The translations under genes were made by a program, and so were the position numbers. This document shows positions 60,614 to 64,000 of a stretch of 64,000 bases of DNA, piece by piece (position 1 is the first letter of the stretch; each line of letters opens with the position of its first letter). The DNA comes from Devosia sp. 67-54. GTDB taxonomy: Bacteria > Pseudomonadota > Alphaproteobacteria > Rhizobiales > Devosiaceae. The notes below the pieces were generated by a model. The model had not been told where the DNA came from and ran no database searches. It worked only from the letters and a program-made list of their open reading frames with translations. The stretch spans positions 558,001 to 622,000 of the forward strand of contig NZ_MKVA01000011.1 in the NCBI RefSeq assembly GCF_001899075.1. Reading direction: 5' to 3'.

Positions 60614-61108
60614 ATGGCCGAAGCAAAAACCCTCGACGATCTGTTCCTCGACACCCTCAAGGACATCTATTACGCCGAAAAGCAGATCGTGAAGACGCTG
60701 CCCAAGCTGGCCAAGGCGGCGCAATCGTCCGAATTGAAGGCCGGCTTCGAAAAGCATCTCGAGGAAACCGAGGGCCACGTCGAGCGGCTCGAGCAGATCT
60801 TCGACATCATCGGCGCCCCGGCCCGCGGCAAGACCTGCGAGGCCATCCTCGGCATCATCGAGGAAGGCAAGTCGATCATGGAGGAGTTCAAGGACACCCC
60901 GGCGCTCGATGCCGGCCTGGTCTCCGCCGCACAGGCGGTCGAGCACTACGAGATCGCCCGCTACGGCACGCTCAAGACCTGGGCCAGGCAGATGGGCCGC
61001 GCCGACGTGGTCAAGCTGCTCGAAGCCACCGAGAAGGAAGAGATCGCCGCCGACAAGACCCTGAGCCAGGTCGCGATGACCGATGCCAACCGGAAGGCCG
61101 CGGCCTGA
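60614..61108 (+). CDS. Ferritin-like DUF892 protein (YciE/YciF family)
   Basis: 164 residues, CGGAGAA upstream. DLFLDTLKDIYYAEKQIVKT, LEETEGHVERLEQIF and VEHYEIARYGTLKTWA supply the conserved Glu/His residues of a four-helix di-iron bundle. The family is induced by osmotic and envelope stress in several bacteria. Divergent from pyrC, 144 bases apart. Confidence 0.93.
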   Translation: MAEAKTLDDLFLDTLKDIYYAEKQIVKTLPKLAKAAQSSELKAGFEKHLEETEGHVERLEQIFDIIGAPARGKTCEAILGIIEEGKSIMEEFKDTPALDAGLVSAAQAVEHYEIARYGTLKTWARQMGRADVVKLLEATEKEEIAADKTLSQVAMTDANRKAAA

Positions 61109-61174
61109 CACCATCTCGCGCGCCGGGGCGCCATGCGTGCTCCGGCGCGGTCTTTGCGGTGCCGGCGGCCACCG

Positions 61175-62935
61175 TCAGCTCCGCCACACCATCGCCGACC
61201 ACGGCCCGGCCTTGATCCGGCCGTCGTGGAATTCGAGCCGGCCGGTGGACGCCACCGGCTGGTTGAGCTGCACCTGCATCATCGCGGTGTCGCCCGTCGG
61301 GTTGAGCAGCATCGTGTAGGTGCCGGCCTCGTACTGCCAGGTGACGATCACGCCGTCGCCCTGCCGGGCCGAGCGCGCCTCGAGGCAGCGGGTGGAGGCC
61401 AGCGGCCACACCAAATCGCGCCGCAGCTCGACCAGCTCGCGGAAGCGGGCGAGCGCCGCGCGGTGCTGCTCTTGGCCATAGTCGTCCCAGGCGAGCCGCG
61501 AGCGCTCGAACGTCGCCTTATCCTGCGGATCGGGCAGGCTGCCGGGAAGCACCTTGGTGTGGAACACGTTCTCCATCTGCCAGTAGCGGTTGTCGCGCAG
61601 CTCTGACCGCACCGGTTCGGGCAGGTCGAAGAAGAACAGGAACGGGCAGCGCAGATGCGCTTCCTCGCCCATGAAGAACAGCGGGATCTGCGGCGACAGC
61701 AGCAGCACGAAATGCGCGAAATCGAGCCGCTCGGCGTCGACGCGCTCGACGATGCGCGCGCCGTCCGGCCGGTTGCCGATCTGGTCGTGATTGTGCAGGA
61801 ACGACACGAAGGCCTGCATCGGCAAGAGGCTTGCCGGCTCGCCGCGCGTCCGCCCGTCGCTCGCGCCCGCCGCATCGCCGTCATGCACGAAGCCGTCGCG
61901 CAGCGACTTCTCGAAATCGGCCACCGCGTCGCGCGCCGTGTCCTCGTAGCCGTTGATCCGTTCGTCGGTCACCAGGAACTGCAGCACGTGGTGGAAATCG
62001 TCGTTCCACTGCGCCGTGAAATCGACCGGCCGCGCGTCACCGGTGCGCGTCAGCCAGTGCATCTGGTTCCTGACGTTCTCGACCACCAGCGCCGCGTCCG
62101 GCTTGACGGCGCGGCAGGCGCGCGCCAGCTCGCCCAGGAACAGGTCGCGCGCCTCGGTGCGCATCTCGTGCACCGAATCGAAGCGCAGGCCGTCGAAATC
62201 GTATTCGCCCAGCCACCATTGCGCGTTCTCGCAATAGAAGCGCCGCACCGCTGCGTGCCGGAAGTCGATGCCGGGTCCCCACGGGGTCTCGGCGTCCGCG
62301 GCGAACCATTCCGGCGCATAGTCTGGAATGGCGTTCCCGACCTTGCCGAAATGGTTGTAGACCACGTCGAGGATCATGCCGAGCCCGAGCTCGTGCGCCC
62401 GCTCGACCAGCGCCCGCAGCGCCTCCGGCGTGCCGTAGGCGGCATCGGGGGCGAACGGCAGCACCCCGTCATAGCCCCAGCCGCGCTGCCCGGGAAAATC
62501 GCCGATCGGCATCAGCTCGAGCGCGGTGTAGCCGGCGTCGCGAAAATGCTCGAGCCGCTCGGCGAGCCCGGAAAACGTGCCCTCGGGCGAGGCCGTCCCC
62601 ACATGCACCTCGCACAGCACCGTCTCGTGCCAGGGGCGCAGCGCCGCCGGCCGCGGCGGCCGGCCGAACCCCGGCCAGACCACGCTCCAGCCCCCGACGT
62701 CGCCGTCCTGCAGGCGCGAGGCGGGATCGGGGACGTCCTGGCCGTTCGCCCGGAACCGGTAGCGCGTCCCCGCGCCGACGCCGTCGACATGGATTTCCCG
62801 GAAGCCGCTATCGCTCCGCTGCATGGCGATCGGCGGGCGGTCGGGCAGCAGCAGCTCGACGTGCGGTTGCGACGGAGCCCAGAGCCGAAAGCGGATGCCG
62901 GCAGCGTCGATGAGCGGACCAAAATCGTAAGGCAT
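61175..62935 (-). CDS. treZ: Malto-oligosyltrehalose trehalohydrolase
   Basis: 586 residues. An N-terminal carbohydrate-binding module-like beta domain (about 1-100) precedes the GH13 barrel. Catalytic residues are Asp253 in GLRFDSVHEM and Glu286 in LVVENVRN, with the third acid in FLHNHDQIGNR. It releases trehalose from malto-oligosyltrehalose. Its usual partner treY is not in the window. Together with the DUF892 gene this corner looks stress-related. Confidence 0.93.
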   Translation of the reverse strand: MPYDFGPLIDAAGIRFRLWAPSQPHVELLLPDRPPIAMQRSDSGFREIHVDGVGAGTRYRFRANGQDVPDPASRLQDGDVGGWSVVWPGFGRPPRPAALRPWHETVLCEVHVGTASPEGTFSGLAERLEHFRDAGYTALELMPIGDFPGQRGWGYDGVLPFAPDAAYGTPEALRALVERAHELGLGMILDVVYNHFGKVGNAIPDYAPEWFAADAETPWGPGIDFRHAAVRRFYCENAQWWLGEYDFDGLRFDSVHEMRTEARDLFLGELARACRAVKPDAALVVENVRNQMHWLTRTGDARPVDFTAQWNDDFHHVLQFLVTDERINGYEDTARDAVADFEKSLRDGFVHDGDAAGASDGRTRGEPASLLPMQAFVSFLHNHDQIGNRPDGARIVERVDAERLDFAHFVLLLSPQIPLFFMGEEAHLRCPFLFFFDLPEPVRSELRDNRYWQMENVFHTKVLPGSLPDPQDKATFERSRLAWDDYGQEQHRAALARFRELVELRRDLVWPLASTRCLEARSARQGDGVIVTWQYEAGTYTMLLNPTGDTAMMQVQLNQPVASTGRLEFHDGRIKAGPWSAMVWRS

Positions 62936-63004
62936 GGAAGGTTGCGGGCAGGAGGTCTATCACTGCTCAAAACTTGCAGTCCTGCAGCCGGTTCCGCCGC
63001 CGGG

Positions 63005-63817
63005 CTACGCCACCGAGATCACCCGCACGCCCGCCAGCGTCGCCGGGTCGTCGAAGCGCAAGCGCGGGTCGCCGTTGGTGATCAGCACGTCGATGCGCGA
63101 CATCCGCGTCACCACATGCGGCGCGCGCTGGCCGAATTTTCCGTCATGCGCCACGAGGATCACCTGCCGCGACTGCTCCAGCACCGAATGCACGAGGTCG
63201 ACCTCCATCGGGTCGAACTCCAGCACCGCGCCGTCGCGGTCGATGGCGCTGGCGCCGATCACCGCCGCGTCGAATTTGAAGCGCCGGCGGCTGTCGTCGG
63301 CGATGGTCAGCACCGCCGAATCCTTGTTCCGCACATAGCCGGCATAGATGTAGACCGTGGCGTCGGTCTTCAGCGCGCACGAATGCGCCACTTCGAGGTT
63401 CGGCGTCGCGATCAGCACCCCCGGATGCCGCGCCAGCACCTCGTGCAGCGAATCGAACGTCGTTCCAAGCCCGACGAACAGCGTCGCCCGCGGCGTCAGG
63501 AACTCCTCGAGCGCCAGCATCAGCCGGCGCTTCACCCCGGTCAGCGTGCCGTGCCGCTCGTCATAGCCGTGCGCCGCCACCCCCGGCGAGGCGAAGGCGC
63601 CGCCGAACGCCTTCTGCAGCAGCCCGCGCGTTTCGAGCGCCCGCAGATCGCGCCGGATGGTCTGGTGCGTGACGGAAAAGCGCGCCGCCAGCTCCGCCAC
63701 CGAGGCCGCGCCGTTGAGCCGCACCGCCTCGAGGATCGCCGCCTGCCGGTCGGGCACCCGCACCGCGTCGGCCGGCCGCTCGATGGCAGCAGCGCCCGGC
63801 GCGCCGGCGCCGCTCAT
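63005..63817 (-). CDS. DeoR-family transcriptional regulator
   Basis: 270 residues from the ATG at 63817. The helix-turn-helix is ASVAELAARFSVTHQTIRRD. The sugar-phosphate-sensing domain shows LFVGLGTTFDSLHEVLARH and FDAAVIGASAIDRDGAV. DeoR proteins typically sense phosphorylated sugars. Its start overlaps the stop of the upstream partial gene by four bases, so the two are cotranscribed. The target is not evident. Confidence 0.9.
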   Translation of the reverse strand: MSGAGAPGAAAIERPADAVRVPDRQAAILEAVRLNGAASVAELAARFSVTHQTIRRDLRALETRGLLQKAFGGAFASPGVAAHGYDERHGTLTGVKRRLMLALEEFLTPRATLFVGLGTTFDSLHEVLARHPGVLIATPNLEVAHSCALKTDATVYIYAGYVRNKDSAVLTIADDSRRRFKFDAAVIGASAIDRDGAVLEFDPMEVDLVHSVLEQSRQVILVAHDGKFGQRAPHVVTRMSRIDVLITNGDPRLRFDDPATLAGVRVISVA

Positions 63818-64000
63818 TTGAGCCGGATGCCCAGATAGCTGCGGTCGTCGGTGAGGATGGTCGGCGTCGTGCCCTTGGTGCTCATGTAGCGGCCGATCTT
63901 GTGCGGATCCTCGGCCTCCACCTCGGCGAAGGCGGCTTCCCACGCCGCCACGCCGAAGCCGTCCCCGAGCTTGAAATAGCCATCGGAGAATAGCTCGATC
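63814..64000 (-). CDS. C-terminal part of a possible PP2C-like phosphatase (truncated by window end)
   Basis: About 61 residues are visible, ending TDDRSYLGIRLK with stop at 63814-63816. IELFSDGYFKLGDGFGV and the final 'DDRSYL' resemble the ends of PP2C-type protein phosphatases ('SDG' and a terminal metal-binding 'DD'), but the catalytic core lies outside the window. The overlap with the DeoR gene implies an operon. Family assignment is tentative. Confidence 0.5.
   Translation of the reverse strand, partial: IELFSDGYFKLGDGFGVAAWEAAFAEVEAEDPHKIGRYMSTKGTTPTILTDDRSYLGIRLK

Noticed and set aside
61655-63838. A 727-residue plus-strand open frame
   Set aside because: Antisense to treZ and the DeoR gene; both minus-strand genes have complete catalytic or DNA-binding motifs.

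Overview
The window is a GC-rich chromosomal segment that looks like an alphaproteobacterium of the order Hyphomicrobiales (Rhizobium/Devosia-like). This is inferred from high GC, many ABC importers each paired with a local GntR, LacI, ROK, IclR or DeoR regulator, a PccR-type regulator beside propionyl-CoA carboxylase, and Mrp-like Crp/receiver gene pairs typical of rhizobia. No rRNA, tRNA, CRISPR array, phage or insertion sequence was seen. Nearly all space is coding, and most long opposite-strand ORFs are shadows of real genes.

Layout. 1-332: tail of an NAD-dependent epimerase, then a 650-base AT-richer gap. 984-8456: ROK regulator plus a complete oligopeptide/nickel-type importer (SBP, two permeases, two ATPases) and an alpha/beta hydrolase. 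8596-14267: GntR regulator divergent from a GDSL esterase, a ribose-type sugar importer and a beta-lactamase-fold esterase. 14385-16608: Crp/Fnr regulator, a frameshifted receiver-domain pseudogene and a LigD-type ligase with degenerate motifs. 16833-25196: a fucose-type sugar locus (GntR, SBP, two permeases, sulfatase, L-fuconate dehydratase, GH29 alpha-L-fucosidase) that lacks its own ATPase. 25353-29285: GntR, FdhF/YdeP-type molybdoenzyme and its FdhD sulfurtransferase. 29445-32321: secreted glycine-rich protein, outer-membrane beta-barrel and LuxR-type regulator, linked by a shared palindrome. 32482-40815: propionyl-CoA assimilation (pccR, pccB, pccA, methylmalonyl-CoA mutase) with a DUF4160/DUF2442 pair and a MAPEG gene inside the operon. 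40919-47699: a partial peptide-type importer with a metallo-amidohydrolase, RidA, IclR regulator and a SelA-like PLP enzyme. 47735-48790: two small genes and a remnant of an FAD oxidoreductase. 48861-59342: a LacI-controlled importer with two GH63-like (mannosyl/glucosylglycerate hydrolase-type) paralogues flanking an SGNH hydrolase, and a divergent oxidoreductase/dehydrogenase pair carrying the same operator. 59429-64000: pyrC, a DUF892 ferritin-like protein, treZ, a DeoR regulator and the tail of a possible PP2C-like phosphatase.

How the parts work together. Each catabolic block couples import, one or two hydrolases and a local repressor. Several operators can be read directly as palindromes: ACATCGGATGT three times around the fucose GntR; TCATTCA-N2-TGAATGA before the two envelope genes next to LuxR; GATGTTCCA-N6-TGGAACATC before the IclR gene; TTTAAACGTTTGCA arms before the LacI gene and again before the divergent dehydrogenase. 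The MalK-type ATPase of the LacI block may also energise the ATPase-less fucose importer (inference). The blocks most likely to hold undescribed biology are the LacI/GH63/SGNH locus and the amidohydrolase/SelA-like locus.
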